DNA from: Abelmoschus esculentus
Lineage: Eukaryota > Streptophyta > Magnoliopsida > Malvales > Malvaceae
Assembly: GCA_035048815.1 (NCBI GenBank)
Contig: JAUCBN010000047.1
Coordinates: 11,560,001-11,624,000, forward strand
Direction of reading: 5' to 3'
DNA: 64,000 nt
Positions within the stretch are counted from its first letter, which is position 1, and every line of letters begins with the position of its first letter. The notes beneath the pieces were generated by a model that was not told the DNA's origin, did not search any database, and saw only the letters and a list, made by a program, of their open reading frames with translations. Below are positions 1-11,085 of the stretch, in pieces. The position numbers were made by a program, and so were the translations under genes.

Positions 1-934
1 GTTGCTGGTTGTTTCCCGATGAAATTAGTCCTGGGTAGCGGTACTTTTTGCATTACAATTTGAATCTACAACTCATTTCTTCGTTATGCGTTTCATTTGG
101 ACAGAGACAAAAAGATTCAGGAAACTTCTTAATTTTATTGGTATGTTTATCTCTATAAAAAAAAAAAAAATTATTGTAAGAATCTTTAAATTATTTAATC
201 TAATTATTTTATTTTTAATTTTAATATAATTATAATATTTTTATGAATTTAATAAAAAATCAATGATATTTGTAAAAAAAATACTTATCCTATTACATTA
301 GAAAATTTATATGCATATATACTTTTGTCAACTCTATAATTATAAATATATAATGTTAATTAATGTTGTTGTTTTATAAATTTAGTTAACTCTTGAACAT
401 TATAAATAAATTTCGTGCAATTAAAACGCCAACACACATAAGCCTATTTTAATTATTGAGATAACCTATCAAATGTTTTAAAATATCCAAATTTTTTTTT
501 TTTTTAAAAATTAGCTTTATATCATTTAAATCAAACACTTTATTTTTACATAAAAAAATTCTATACTTCATTATAGGTATGGACGGAAATTAAGGGATTA
601 GAGTACTCGATCTCTATAGGTTGTTGTTTTTATGTATTAAGTAGAGATAAAAATTAAAATGTATAATTTTTTAAAAAAATTATTTTTTTAGTCTCTATCA
701 ATCAAGAAAATTTTAAAAATATATATTTTGATCTCATCTATATAATAAATTTTTAGTTCTGTCCCTGATTATAAAAAGAACACTATAAAATTGTCAAAAC
801 ATGAACTGAATAATATTTTTAAAATCAGCAACTACTACTGTTTAATCACTTATTTTTGTCCGGGTGTATAATATTATTATTATATTAATAATAATAATTA
901 ATGTATTTTTTTAATTTAGTCAACTCTTAAACAT
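1..934. other. AT-rich intergenic DNA with a decayed promoter copy
   Basis: No gene is visible. The stretch is very AT-rich. Positions about 361-475 closely resemble the DNA just upstream of the knottin gene (about 897-1000). Both copies share a TTTAGT(T/C)AACTCTT block, then ATTATAAATA, a TGCAATT block and a later AATTATTG block. The first copy is not followed by a cysteine-rich reading frame. This suggests a tandem duplication whose upstream gene copy was lost. Confidence 0.5.
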
Positions 935-942
935 TATAAATA
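935..942 (+). promoter_or_regulatory. TATA box of the knottin-like gene
   Basis: TATAAATA lies 63 bases before the ATG at 1005, leaving room for a short leader. The same box occurs in the duplicated upstream copy near 401-408. Confidence 0.5.
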
Positions 943-1004
943 GACTCCTTGCAATTGAAGATGCTCCCCCACATCATCCTCTTTGAATTATTGTTATACT
1001 AGAA

Positions 1005-1217
1005 ATGGAGTTCAACAAGTTTTCTTTCCTATTCTGTGTACTGGTGAGCTTGCACCTTGTATCTGGGGTTGCTCAAATGGCTGTCTTTGAAGATTGCAGA
1101 CCAGATGGTTTGGACTGTGTTCATCCTGAACAGTGTTGCAGTGGATACTGCATTGGCTCTGGTTATGGTTCTGGCTTGGGGTTGCGCTGTCCGGAATACA
1201 GACAACTATCCTCATAG
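1005..1217 (+). CDS. Small secreted six-cysteine knottin-like peptide
   Basis: This is a single-exon reading frame of 70 residues. Residues 1 to about 23 form a hydrophobic signal peptide (SFLFCVLVSLHLVSGVA) with a plausible cleavage after GVA. The mature part has six cysteines spaced C-x6-C-x5-CC-x3-C-x12-C, the inhibitor cystine knot pattern. CCSGYC resembles the CCSSYC core of plant antimicrobial knottins such as pokeweed PAFP-S and Mirabilis AMPs. By family analogy it would be secreted to the apoplast and might be antimicrobial or a signal; this is inference. Context supports a gene: a TATA box at 935, a stop at 1215-1217 and an AATAAA at 1281-1286. No neighbour suggests its role. It is not conserved enough by eye to name. 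Confidence 0.72.
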   Translation: MEFNKFSFLFCVLVSLHLVSGVAQMAVFEDCRPDGLDCVHPEQCCSGYCIGSGYGSGLGLRCPEYRQLSS

Positions 1218-2161
1218 TAACAGATTTGTTGTTTTAATTTGTCCCAAATGTTTTTAATGTTCTTGTAATTGTCACTATTTAATAAAGGTAATGTACAATT
1301 ATGCTACTAATTTAATATTTTAGTACTAATTTAAAAGCCTAGGAAATTTGAGGGACTAACTCCCTAATTTTCAATTTTCTGTCTTAAAACTTTTCACACC
1401 CTAGATTCCTCTTCCCCTCGACCGCCGCTTAACACCGACAATCTCCTCAATCGTCGGCTGCAGAGCCGGCGGCGGCACCTCAGAACATCAGGACAACCAT
1501 GAACTGAAAGCGACAAACCATTAATTTGATCCAACAATTTCAAGTTTACTTGATCTTCTGCAAGTCTTAAACATATGGCCTTAAGCCGTGCGGAATTGTG
1601 CTACTCAATCATTGCCACTTGTAACCATTATTATTATTATTATTATTATTAGGTATAATATTAAACAATTTAAAATGAGTTGATAAAATAATACATCAGA
1701 AAAAAATATGTTATAGTTTATATAAATTTCTAATATTATTTTTAATGTTATGTAAATTTATCCTATCATTTCAAATTCTTTTATCGTTAGTCAACTAATA
1801 ATTTTCATATATAAAAAATCATTTTACACTAAAATAAAATGTTAGGACTAAAATGTATTTAAAAAATTAAAATAATAATTTAATTAAACGGTAGAAATAT
1901 TTTTTAGCGTTATGCCTTATTATATATTATTAATATTAAAAAATAAATCATATAAAACCCAATAATAGTTTATTAATCCAATTCATTATTAAAAAAACAA
2001 TTAATATAAGGCCCGATCATCCCAAACCCAAATGCTAAAAACTTAAGACGTAATTAAATTAGAAACCCTAATATCATCTTGTTCTTTCTACGTGGCTCAA
2101 TTTGAATCGTTAGATCAAAATTTGATCCAATGACTCCAGATCAATCAAGAGCCCTCCAACT
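1218..2161. other. Intergenic DNA with a GC-richer island and a short ATT repeat
   Basis: It starts with the 3' end of the knottin transcript (AATAAA at 1281). Positions about 1390-1500 are much more GC-rich than the surroundings (CGACCGCC, GCCGGCGGCGGC) and look like a stray leader or exon fragment, but no frame continues. An (ATT)n run of about 8 units lies at 1627-1652. The rest is featureless AT-rich DNA. Confidence 0.4.
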
Positions 2162-2377
2162 GGAGAGACTATTAGGTGAACCTTGTTCACCAAGTCATTC
2201 ATAGTCCAAGCAATTAAGACCGTTCATCTCTAAATAACTGTCTAATAACTACCACCCACTAATTACATGTAAGAAAGAGGTGGCGATTCATTTAATTTTT
2301 TTTGAGATGAACAGTCCTGATTGTTTGGACCACGGATTACATGGTAAACCGAGTTCACCTAATAACTTTTCCTCCAA
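2162..2377. mobile_element. MITE, family with ends ATTAGGTGAAC (copy 1)
   Basis: The ends are imperfect inverted repeats: ATTAGGTGAACC near 2171 and GGTGAACTT-type sequence in reverse at 2353-2377 (GTTCACCTAATAAC). The element is about 215 bp and has no coding capacity. A second copy at 24440-24638 shares the ends and the interior (AATTACATRTAAGAAAGAG). It sits about 220 bases downstream of the 4CL-like stop codon. The target-site duplication is not clear, so the superfamily is open. Confidence 0.6.
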
Positions 2378-2592
2378 TAGACCACGTGAAGTTCATGCAC
2401 ACACTGAAATGCAGAATAGGCCTTCTATTCCATATGAACCACTAAACTATACTAATCCTTCAAGATTAATACAAGTAGCAGCAGATTACTGCAGCTTACC
2501 TAGACAAACAGATATAATTTTCTTTATGGCAGAACATCCGACATTGACAGAATTAATGCTGCATAAAATCAGCCCTACCAAGAACAAATATC

Positions 2593-5378
2593 TCAAAGTC
2601 TGGAACTTAAGAAGTTCTTAAGTTCTTTTCGAAGGATCTTTCCTGCAGCAGACTTCGGAATTGATTTCGTAAACACCACCCATCTTACTTTCTTATAGGG
2701 TGCAACCTAGTAAAGAAGCAAGTGCAAGGTAAGTGCTTAATAAACAGGACAGTAAAGGAGCTTTAAAGTGCATCAAGCTTGTGTTATGTTGGTGTGATTT
2801 ATATATGATATACATAAATGAGATGAACTTCCACACCTGATTAGCCACGAAGTCGATGACAGCTCTCTCGGTCAGTGTGCTACCATGCCTCCTCACCACG
2901 AATGCCACAGGAATCTCACCACATACTTCATCAGTGGCTCTAAAAGCACCCAGAATAAATAAAAATGATGACAGGTAAGGTAAAAAATGGATGGGATTTG
3001 GTTCCACCATGCTCGGGTAAAGGTGATCGGGGCTAAAAGATATATCGCCGTGTTTAGTAGCTTTGTGATGTTGTAATGGTTGCAAACTGAACTTAATGAT
3101 TCTGTATACAATTTAATTGCCTTAATCTATAATAAAACCCTATTTCACTTGGGTCTTAGTTCTGCTTGCTCCACATGCACATAGTACTCTAATGGTTTCA
3201 ATGTCTTTTGAGAAATCAGATGCCAAGGCTAAGTATTTGAGATTCATTTCAGGAAGAAGAACAAATAATTCTCTCCACATGTAAATCTCCATCAAAAAGG
3301 TAAAAGTTAATACTTACGAAGTTACAGCAGCGTCTAGTATCTCGGAATGGGAAATCAATATTGCCTCTAAATCAGCAGGAGCTATCTGGTACGGCAGTAA
3401 CAATGTAAATACCATGTTAAGGTGTTTTCAGAGCACTAGATTATGTCTGGTCATGATGAAGTATTAAAATGACAGGGAAAGATGTTATGCCTGATAGCCC
3501 TTGTACTTTATAATCTCTTTTAAGCGGTCGGATAAATACAAATACCCGTCTTTGTCAAAACATACAATATCACCGGTACGGAGCCAACCATCCTTGTCAA
3601 CAGTCATCTTGGTGGCCTCAACATTATTTATGTATCCTGGAAAATCAAGAGAACCCTACCAAATAAGCTACCCAATAATATGTTAAGGAAATTCGTCCTA
3701 AATAATAAAAAAAATAATCAAAAGCTAGGTAATGCCATCATCCAATTGAAATATGATTGCAATAAGCTTTCAGTGTGTCCAAAATTTTGAAGGAAGTTTC
3801 CTTTATAACCTAGAGTGAACAATCTGTATTTTCCTGCAGCATGGACAGTTTAAAACAAAATGTAGGCATGTTTGCATCATTTTACACTGACTAGACCAGT
3901 GATCGTGTAAAAAAAAGGGAAGGTGAGAATATGTATACAAGAATAGATAAAAACGGTCTTAATATCAGATTCAAATCGTGGCTATCAAAGACAAGAAAAG
4001 AGCATATTTCAAGGAAGAGTTAATTAAGTACGTTGCATAATTGCAGGTCCTCTTAGCCAAAGCTCGCCATAAAAGCCAGGAGGCAGGGAAGAACCAGAAT
4101 TCCAATCTACCACTTTAGCTTGCATGTTTGGTGCTAGAAGTCCTATTGAAGAATATTTATGATATTTTTCATTGTTGAAGCCACGAGTTCCTACTGCAGT
4201 TGATTCTGTCATGCCATAGCCCTATAAACAGACAAAATTCAATCGGGGTTAGACAAAGGTAAAACATATTATTGGTTACAAGTTGCAAGAGAGTATGATA
4301 ACTTTAGCCTTAGTACCTGAATGAAATCAACAAGAGGGAGTGCCTGAACAAAGTCCTCTATGGTTTTCCTGCTTAAAGGAGCAGCACCAGAGGAAATCTG
4401 TTTTAAACTCTTCAAGCTATTTTCACAAACACCCTTAGCCCTCGTTGTCAAGCTTGTCAGTATAGGTGGAACAACAGGGAAGTGAGTGATTCCATAATTC
4501 TCAATTACTTTCACCACTTCAATGGCATCAAACCTCCTCATGACAACAATGGTAGACCCCAATGAAAATAATCCAACCACAAAAAGTGATAATCCGTATA
4601 TATGAAACATGGGAAGAACAGCTAAATACACATTGTTTGAACTTGAATATTCGTACGGTGAAGCCTCAAATCTTACGAAAAGCTTAGTCATTGCTATAAA
4701 ATTTCCATGCGTTAATACAACTCCCTTACTAGCACCTGTAGTACCTGATGAATACATTATCGCTGCTGTGTCTTGCTGCCTAATCACTGGCCTTGGCGCC
4801 TTACCAAATTGGCCCTCAATAAGCTTACGAAAAGGTAAAAAACCAATATTTTCTGAATCCATGACCATGTTTTCTGGTACCCCAATCGCACGCACACCCA
4901 ATTTCTGAAGTTTGACAACCTTTTCAAGTTGAGTAAACGCAAAACGCACGCCACAATTAGCTATTTGTTTCTTGATCTCCAACATATTACTTAGTGGATT
5001 CATGGTGGTAACAACTGCACCCAAATATAAAACGCTCAAGAAAATAATGGGAAAATGAACAGAATTTGGCAATAAAAGCAGGACTGTATCCCCTTGGGAA
5101 ACTCCTAGGTGGTGGTGGAGACCAGAGGACACTGATTGGACCAAAGGTAATAGCTTTGAGTAAGATATTGAATACCCAGATGAAGAATCAATCAAAGCAG
5201 TGACCCCAGCATGTTGGTGAGAGAAAATGAAGGAAACAACGTCGAGAAATGGATCAGCTGGGAGAGAGATATGGGAATGCTTGCTGGAATAGATTCCCGT
5301 TTCCGGTGAATACCAGCCTGGGAAATGAGTCGTTTTGGTTTCTGAAGTCTTGAGGCAAGAGTTCAAGCCAGCTGCCAT
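2593..5378 (-). CDS. Peroxisomal 4-coumarate:CoA ligase-like enzyme (4CLL6-like)
   Basis: Adenylate-forming (ANL) enzyme that activates an aromatic acid to its CoA thioester through an acyl-AMP. Six coding exons: 5378-4317, 4221-4032, 3636-3491, 3385-3318, 2939-2837, 2706-2593; total 560 residues, the usual 4CL size. The AMP-binding loop SSGTTGASKG is at residues 210-219, followed by GYGMTES, a GELWLRGPA box and the C-terminal lid YKGYQIAPADLE and PKSAAGKILRKEL. The protein ends in SRL, a peroxisomal PTS1 signal. In Arabidopsis the At4g19010 enzyme is peroxisomal and feeds p-coumarate toward ubiquinone; gene order next to CMT2 supports the same identity. The intron after 3491 starts with GC, not GT. 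Start chosen as the first ATG of the long first exon. Substrate is inferred only. Confidence 0.88.
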
Positions 5379-6578
5379 TGATGTAGAATTTAACAGAGAG
5401 GGAAAAACCAGAGAGGCGGAGCAGAGGAGAAAGAGAAGTGGTGTTGTAGTTTCGTTTGCACTTTTGAATTTCGTGCTGCGAAAAGCACTGGATTATGGTT
5501 TTGTAAAAAGTAGGGGTGGACACGGGTTAGGCCGAACCGACACTCCATCTATAAAATAATTAATTTTAAGAATGTAATTATAAAAATAATTTATTTCAAG
5601 TATCTAATTATAAAATAATTAGTTTTAAGAATTTAATCTTTAAAAATATATAAAAAAATGTATTATTACAAAATATTTTTTAAAAAAATTAAAAAAATTA
5701 TATTACTTTCAAATCAGATCAAGTTAAATTTTATCATTCTAAAATCAGATTGATCTATATTTTATATAAAACCCTGATCTTATTCTAATTTTTTTATAAA
5801 AAAAATCTAACTCAATTAAATTAAATTAAATTAAAATCCATAAGATTTAAATAAGAAATATATATATATATAATTTTGTATTTTTAGATTTAAAATTTTT
5901 AAGAATACTTTTAAAAAGTTCTTAATTTTTAGATTTAAAATTTAAGTATTTAATATTGTTATAAAAAGTATTTTTAAGAAGGTAAATGATCATCTTAAAC
6001 ATGATATTATAAGTTATATAAATAATATTTAAATTATTTAATATTATAATATATAAAATATATGATTATCTTTTTAAATAACATAAAAATTAACTTATAA
6101 CCATCTAATAATCTAATATTTTACTTAAAAATATTATTTTTTACGTATTTTAAAATAAAATCATTTATAACACTTTTAATATCATCACGCAACAGAACCG
6201 TAAATGTTTAACGAATAAATCTTAACCAAATTTGTCATTTATTTTTACTTCCCAAATCAGCTTAGAATTCAATTTTCAGTCCGAAAGCTTTTAATTTCAT
6301 GGGTTCAAAATTTTGTTACCTCATTTCATGTAAAGAGTCCTATCTTATCTGCTTGGCCAATAGGCAATAGGAAGGAAAAGTTCAGAGTCCTATCTTCAAA
6401 TCTTGGGGGTTAAATTTATTGATGCTACTTGTCATTATAAGATCTAAAAAAGAAATTATTAATTTATTCTAGTTATTTCTTTTAAATAATTGATATGAAT
6501 TAATGGAACAACTGGATTTAAAATTTATAAGAAAATATCTTGTAATAATTGTTATATATAAAAATGTTATAAATTGTA
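5379..6578. other. AT-rich intergenic DNA
   Basis: The first 100-150 bases are probably the promoter and leader of the 4CL-like gene, which reads leftward. The remainder is AT-rich with short homopolymer and AT tracts. I see no gene. Confidence 0.4.
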
Positions 6579-7099
6579 GGGTAAACTATTTCAATGGTTA
6601 CTCAATTAATTACGGATACTTATTTTGGTCATTAAATTATTGAATTCGTCAATCAAGTTACTTCAATTTATTAAATTGACCTATTTTGATTATTGAACTA
6701 TCGAACTCGTCAATCAAGCTACCCAACTTATTAAATTGACCAATTTTGATCATCAAACTATCAAACTTGTCAATCAGGCTACCCAACTTATTAAATTGAC
6801 CTATTTTGGTCGTCGAACTATCGAACGTGTTATCACCGAATTAGATAATTAATTTTATTTATTAATTTAAATTTATGATTAAATTGAAATAATAAATAAA
6901 TTATAGAGATTAAATGTGTAATTTTATATATTTTACTTAACTAACACGTCACAGTCGTTAATCTTCTCCATTAAGATTTTAACGGTGATGACCAAAATAG
7001 GTTAATTTAATAAGTTAAGTGGCTTGATTGATGAATTCAATGATTCGATGATTAAAATAGGTATCCTTAATTAATTGGGTGATCACTGAAATAATTTAC
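6579..7099. mobile_element. Foldback element with long inverted ends (copy 1)
   Basis: The left part starts GGGTAAACTATTTCAATGG and the right part ends with the inverse (ATCACTGAAATAATTTAC). The arms extend well over 100 bases, carrying TATTTTGGTC and ACCAAAATAGG in opposite orientation. The left arm contains three near-tandem units of about 65 bases (TTATTAAATTGACC..TCGTCAATCAAGCTACC). No coding capacity. Related copies are at 48226-48620 and 57999-58144. The structure fits a Mutator-like foldback MITE. Confidence 0.6.
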
Positions 7100-7330
7100 A
7101 TTAAATTAAAAAATAAATGCTACAAAATAAATATTAAATCATTACGGGTAATCAGTGGTGTACTACTAACCGAGACGCTGGGTTTTACTAACACATCTTT
7201 AAAAATAATTGTATATTCTCTATACGATAAATAGAATGTATGTGTATTCGATCTTTATCAATCTATCAATCTATTTATTCAGATCTATTTTTGAGATTTT
7301 AGTAGTTTAAGGGTAAACTTTAAAATTAGA

Positions 7331-7655
7331 CCCCTACTAATAAATATCAAAAAATGAATTTAAAAGTATGTTCATAATAACAAATATTAAAAAAAATCAT
7401 ATCACTAATAACAAATATCGAAAAAAAAAATTGAACTCCTAATAGTAGATCTCTAATAATAAATCTTGGAAAAATATTAAGCATCTAATCACAAGTATTA
7501 GAAAATTGACTCTCTAATAACATGTATTGAGAAAAAATTGGACTCCTAATAATAAATATAAAAAAATAAATTTTAAAAATGTTCTTAGAATAAATATTGA
7601 GAAAATTTTGAGTCTTTAATAACAAGTATTATAAAATTTGACTCAAAAATAATTT
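7331..7655. repeat. Degenerate minisatellite, units about 29-36 bp
   Basis: About ten successive units begin CTAATAATAAAT or CTAATAACAAGTATT, continue into an A-rich run and end in TTGACTC or TTGAACTC. Unit length varies and copies are strongly diverged. No coding potential is visible. Confidence 0.5.
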
Positions 7656-8070
7656 TAAAAAATTGAGAAAATAATTTAATTTTTAATAAAAAATAATAAA
7701 ATTAAATTTAAAAAATTATTAAAAAATAAGATCATAATATCAGATATTAAAAAATAGAATCCTGGACGGACACTACGCTCATTCCTCTAAAAAAAACATG
7801 ATTTTTTAATAATATTTTAAATATAAAAATTAATTTAAAAATAACATAATTATAAATTTATATCAATAACTACATGTCTTTCGTTCTTTGTTGATTTTCA
7901 AATCATAATAACGCTATTTTAAAATAATATGCAAATATAATCGATTTACAAAGAAAAATTTTAATTTTCAAAATAATCATATAAACTATATAACTCAATA
8001 ATAAATAAATAATATTAATAAATAATATTGTTATTTCTTTATGTTAAAAACTATACTAGTTTGTATGAAT

Positions 8071-8234
8071 TATCTTATTTCAGTGGTTAAGAGAATAATT
8101 GTTGTTTTTAGGGGTCACACGTTCGAGTATCAATATTTATAGCACAGTGATTAAAGGGTCATTATTCAATATTAAGAGTATATTTTAGAACAAATATTAT
8201 TTATACTCATTGTAACTGATTCAAAAATATATTC
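8071..8234 (+). mobile_element. tRNA-derived SINE-like repeat, family C (copy 1)
   Basis: Contains an A-box-like CAGTGGTTAAGAG and a B-box-like CGTTCGAGTATC about 35 bases later, the spacing of a polymerase III promoter. The tail TAACTGATTCAAAAATA is shared with the copy at 25185-25353. Confidence 0.5.
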
Positions 8235-8890
8235 TTAATAATCCAAAAAATAGATATTACTTATAACCACTATAGTTTACCTAAAATTATTTTCAATTAT
8301 AAGAGTTTAACTAATACACATAAAAATAATTATTTTCACTTACTTGAAATCAATATTAAAAATAATAATTATTATTATGTTAAATCAATATTTTAATAGT
8401 AAATATAATAATTATTAAATTAATATTAAAAAGTTAATATTTTAAATAAAAACAAATAATAAAAAACTTTAATATTATAAAATAGTATTAAATATAATGA
8501 TTATTAATATATTGAATTAATATTCAGTTATATTACAATAGTATAGAAATGCATAGCTTAGAGACTAAGTTTTTATATTTAACTTAAAATTTTATATTGA
8601 TTATTTATAAATATTTAAAATTTATATTTTGAATATAAAAAAGTTAATAATAATTTGTAAATAACTTTTATATTTTTATTATTTATGTTGATTTATTAAT
8701 AAATTTTATAGAAATAAATTTAAATATTTTATATTTTTAATATTATTTTTAATAATAGTATCAAATGCTAAAATTTATAATTAACTTTCCAATCATTTCT
8801 GACATTTTAAAAACATTTTTTAAAAATAATACAATCTGACCCTAAAAATGTTTTCTACGATATCTTTCTCTATAACTCTCGATTTCTAAT
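8235..8890. other. AT-rich intergenic DNA
   Basis: Very AT-rich sequence with many TAATATT words. Nothing gene-like is visible on either strand. Confidence 0.4.
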
Positions 8891-10890
8891 TAAGGATGAT
8901 AATATAATTTGAATCTGATTAAAATTCGATTCGATCTGAAAAAAAATTGATTTAAATCTGATTTAAAAAAGTCCGAATTCGAATCCAAAATAAAGTTCAA
9001 GTCTTAGTAGGTGGTGGATCAGATATGGATATTACCATGATCCGATCCGAATTTAATCCAAATTCATATCTGATATGAATCTGATCTATATATAAATCTG
9101 AATAAAAATATTTAAAATTCTTAGATTTAAAAATATAGATATATATTGAAATCCTAATTAAGTTTATATAAGATTAATATTTGTTAGGCTTGAAAGTACT
9201 CGATGGATAACCGATTTTACTTAGCCAAGTGATGGAGAATTGGTAATTTGGGTGTTTGTTGTGGAGGCAAAAAGATAAACAATAAAACAAAAGAATTTAG
9301 AGTGGTTTGGACTTCTAACCCAAGTCTTACATTCACTACCTTAGCTTCCCACAAAGGATTTCTCAAATTCACTAAGAATTTTAACTTTTTGAGGAACAAA
9401 GGGATAACCTTACAATCCTAGATTCTAGCTCCAAATCTAGCATCTAAAATTTACAAACCGAACTTTAAGAATTCACTCACAAAGAGAAAACTTAGAAAAC
9501 TTGATTAATCCTTCTAACAAGGCTAATATTTGCAATCTAAAGCTCTCACCCAATCCTAATACATGAACATATATTGACAATTAAGCTCATAAGTGTTTGT
9601 CTACCTAAAGATTGAAAATTAAAGCTCTAAGACAATTCTTTCATCATATATTATTGACAATTGAAACATTAGTGACCGTTGGGATTGATTTGGAGCCGTT
9701 TGAAACTTGTTTCAAGGCTGATTTCTTCTTTTGGTGCAAGTGGTATCGAAACGCGTGGTAGTCGTTTCGATACAACTGCTTTGGGAAATAGCCGTTGAAC
9801 CTATATTTAAGAACCGGTATCGAAATGCCTACAAGGCGTATCGTAACCCGTAGCTCATGGTATCGAAACAAGCCTTATTCGTTTCGATACTACTCCTGGC
9901 CGTTTTTTTATATATAAAATCATTGATTTTTTTAAAAGATCATTGTAGGTGTATCGAAACACTTAAAACTCGTTTCGATACAGGCGTATCGAAACAATGG
10001 TTTAAAGTATCAAAACCATTTTGTCCAAAGACAAAACGTATCTAAACGCCTTAGGGGCGTATCGAAACGTCTGAACAATTTCCTTTGGAAATATACACGT
10101 TGTATCGAAACACTTGGTAAGTGTATCGAAATGCCTGGGATATTTTGTGTACTTTGGTTTCTTTAAAACATTTAAAACACATTAACAAATCCTTGAAAAT
10201 GTCTCAAACTTATTTTCAAGTTGTTTGAACTTAAAACCATTTTTGAAATATTCTCAATTTAGCCTAAAATTATTTTTCAATTATTATATCAAAATATTAG
10301 TTCTACAATATTTTAAATGATTAATATCTTCTACAATTTTATTTATGTTTTCCTCTTATTTTATAAGTTTTTATTGAGTTTTAGTAGAACAATGACAACT
10401 TAATCATTATAATCTTTTTCTCTATATACAAGGCTAATAATCAAATTTTTTGATTACATTTTTAATTTATTTATTTAGATTGTAATATTTATTAGACATT
10501 TTACAATTGTGATTTGAAAAATAAATATGTTAGTGGACCAATAAAATAATAATAGTTTATGTGAGGATAATTTATTTATTATTGAATTTTTTAATTCTAG
10601 TTTGAATTGTTATTTTAATTTGTTTTATATTGAATTGTAATATTTGTTTAGATTTGTTTGTGTTATAAATTTAAATATATTTGTTTGATAAAAATATTTT
10701 TTCATTTAAAGATATATTTTTGAGTTGTTACCTTAAAAATTAATTGGATTTAGACTTTCAGATTTGGATTTTAGATATTTTATTGGATTGAATTTAGATT
10801 TATGTAAATGAATTTTGATTCTATTGAAAGTCCGATTATTTAATCGGATTAAACTTAAACTTTATAAAATCCGATCTATTACCATCTCTA
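8891..10890. mobile_element. hAT-like non-autonomous relic, split by a solo LTR
   Basis: The left end TAAGGATGATAAT and the inverse of the right end (TAGAGATGGTAAT) are related terminal inverted repeats typical of hAT-like elements. Just inside, both ends carry runs of GATTTGAATC and GATCCGAAT-like words. Without the inserted LTR at 9182-10307 the relic would be about 0.9 kb. No transposase frame remains, and an 8-bp target duplication is not visible, so it is old. Confidence 0.42.
9182..10307. mobile_element. Solo LTR with a GTATCGAAAC motif array
   Basis: The 1126-bp block begins TGTTAGGCTTG, ends AGTTCTACA and is flanked on both sides by the 5-bp duplication ATATT (9177-9181 and 10308-10312), the signature of LTR retrotransposon integration. 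There is no internal coding domain, so recombination between two LTRs is likely. Its middle (about 9735-10130) carries about a dozen copies of GTATCGAAAC or the reverse GTTTCGATAC at irregular spacing. A TATA-like TATATATAAAAT is at about 9908. It lies inside an hAT-like relic, so it is the younger insertion. Confidence 0.68.
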
Positions 10891-11085
10891 ATAAAATTCT
10901 AAACTAAATCGTCTATTTATAGAAAAATAATCGCTCTCTTCGAACCATTATGACCATTAGATTCAACAGATAAATTATAAAACTTCTCATACCAAACAGA
11001 TGCTTTTGATTAAATATTTTATTAAGTATTAACCTAATTAAATAATATAAAATATTTGTTTTAATTTTTTATTGAACTCACCAAA

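Noticed and set aside
2280..2621. Plus-strand open frame of 113 residues
   Set aside because: It runs from a MITE into the last 4CL-like exon on the opposite strand and resembles no protein.
3637..3664. Alternative 4CL-like acceptor at GGTAG|GGTTCTCTTG
   Set aside because: It would break frame after MQ; the acceptor TTCCAG|GATACATA restores MQRYINNVEAT.
9735..10130. CRISPR-like array of GTATCGAAAC motifs
   Set aside because: Spacing is irregular, units are only 10 bases, orientation alternates, and the setting is a plant LTR. It is not a CRISPR array.
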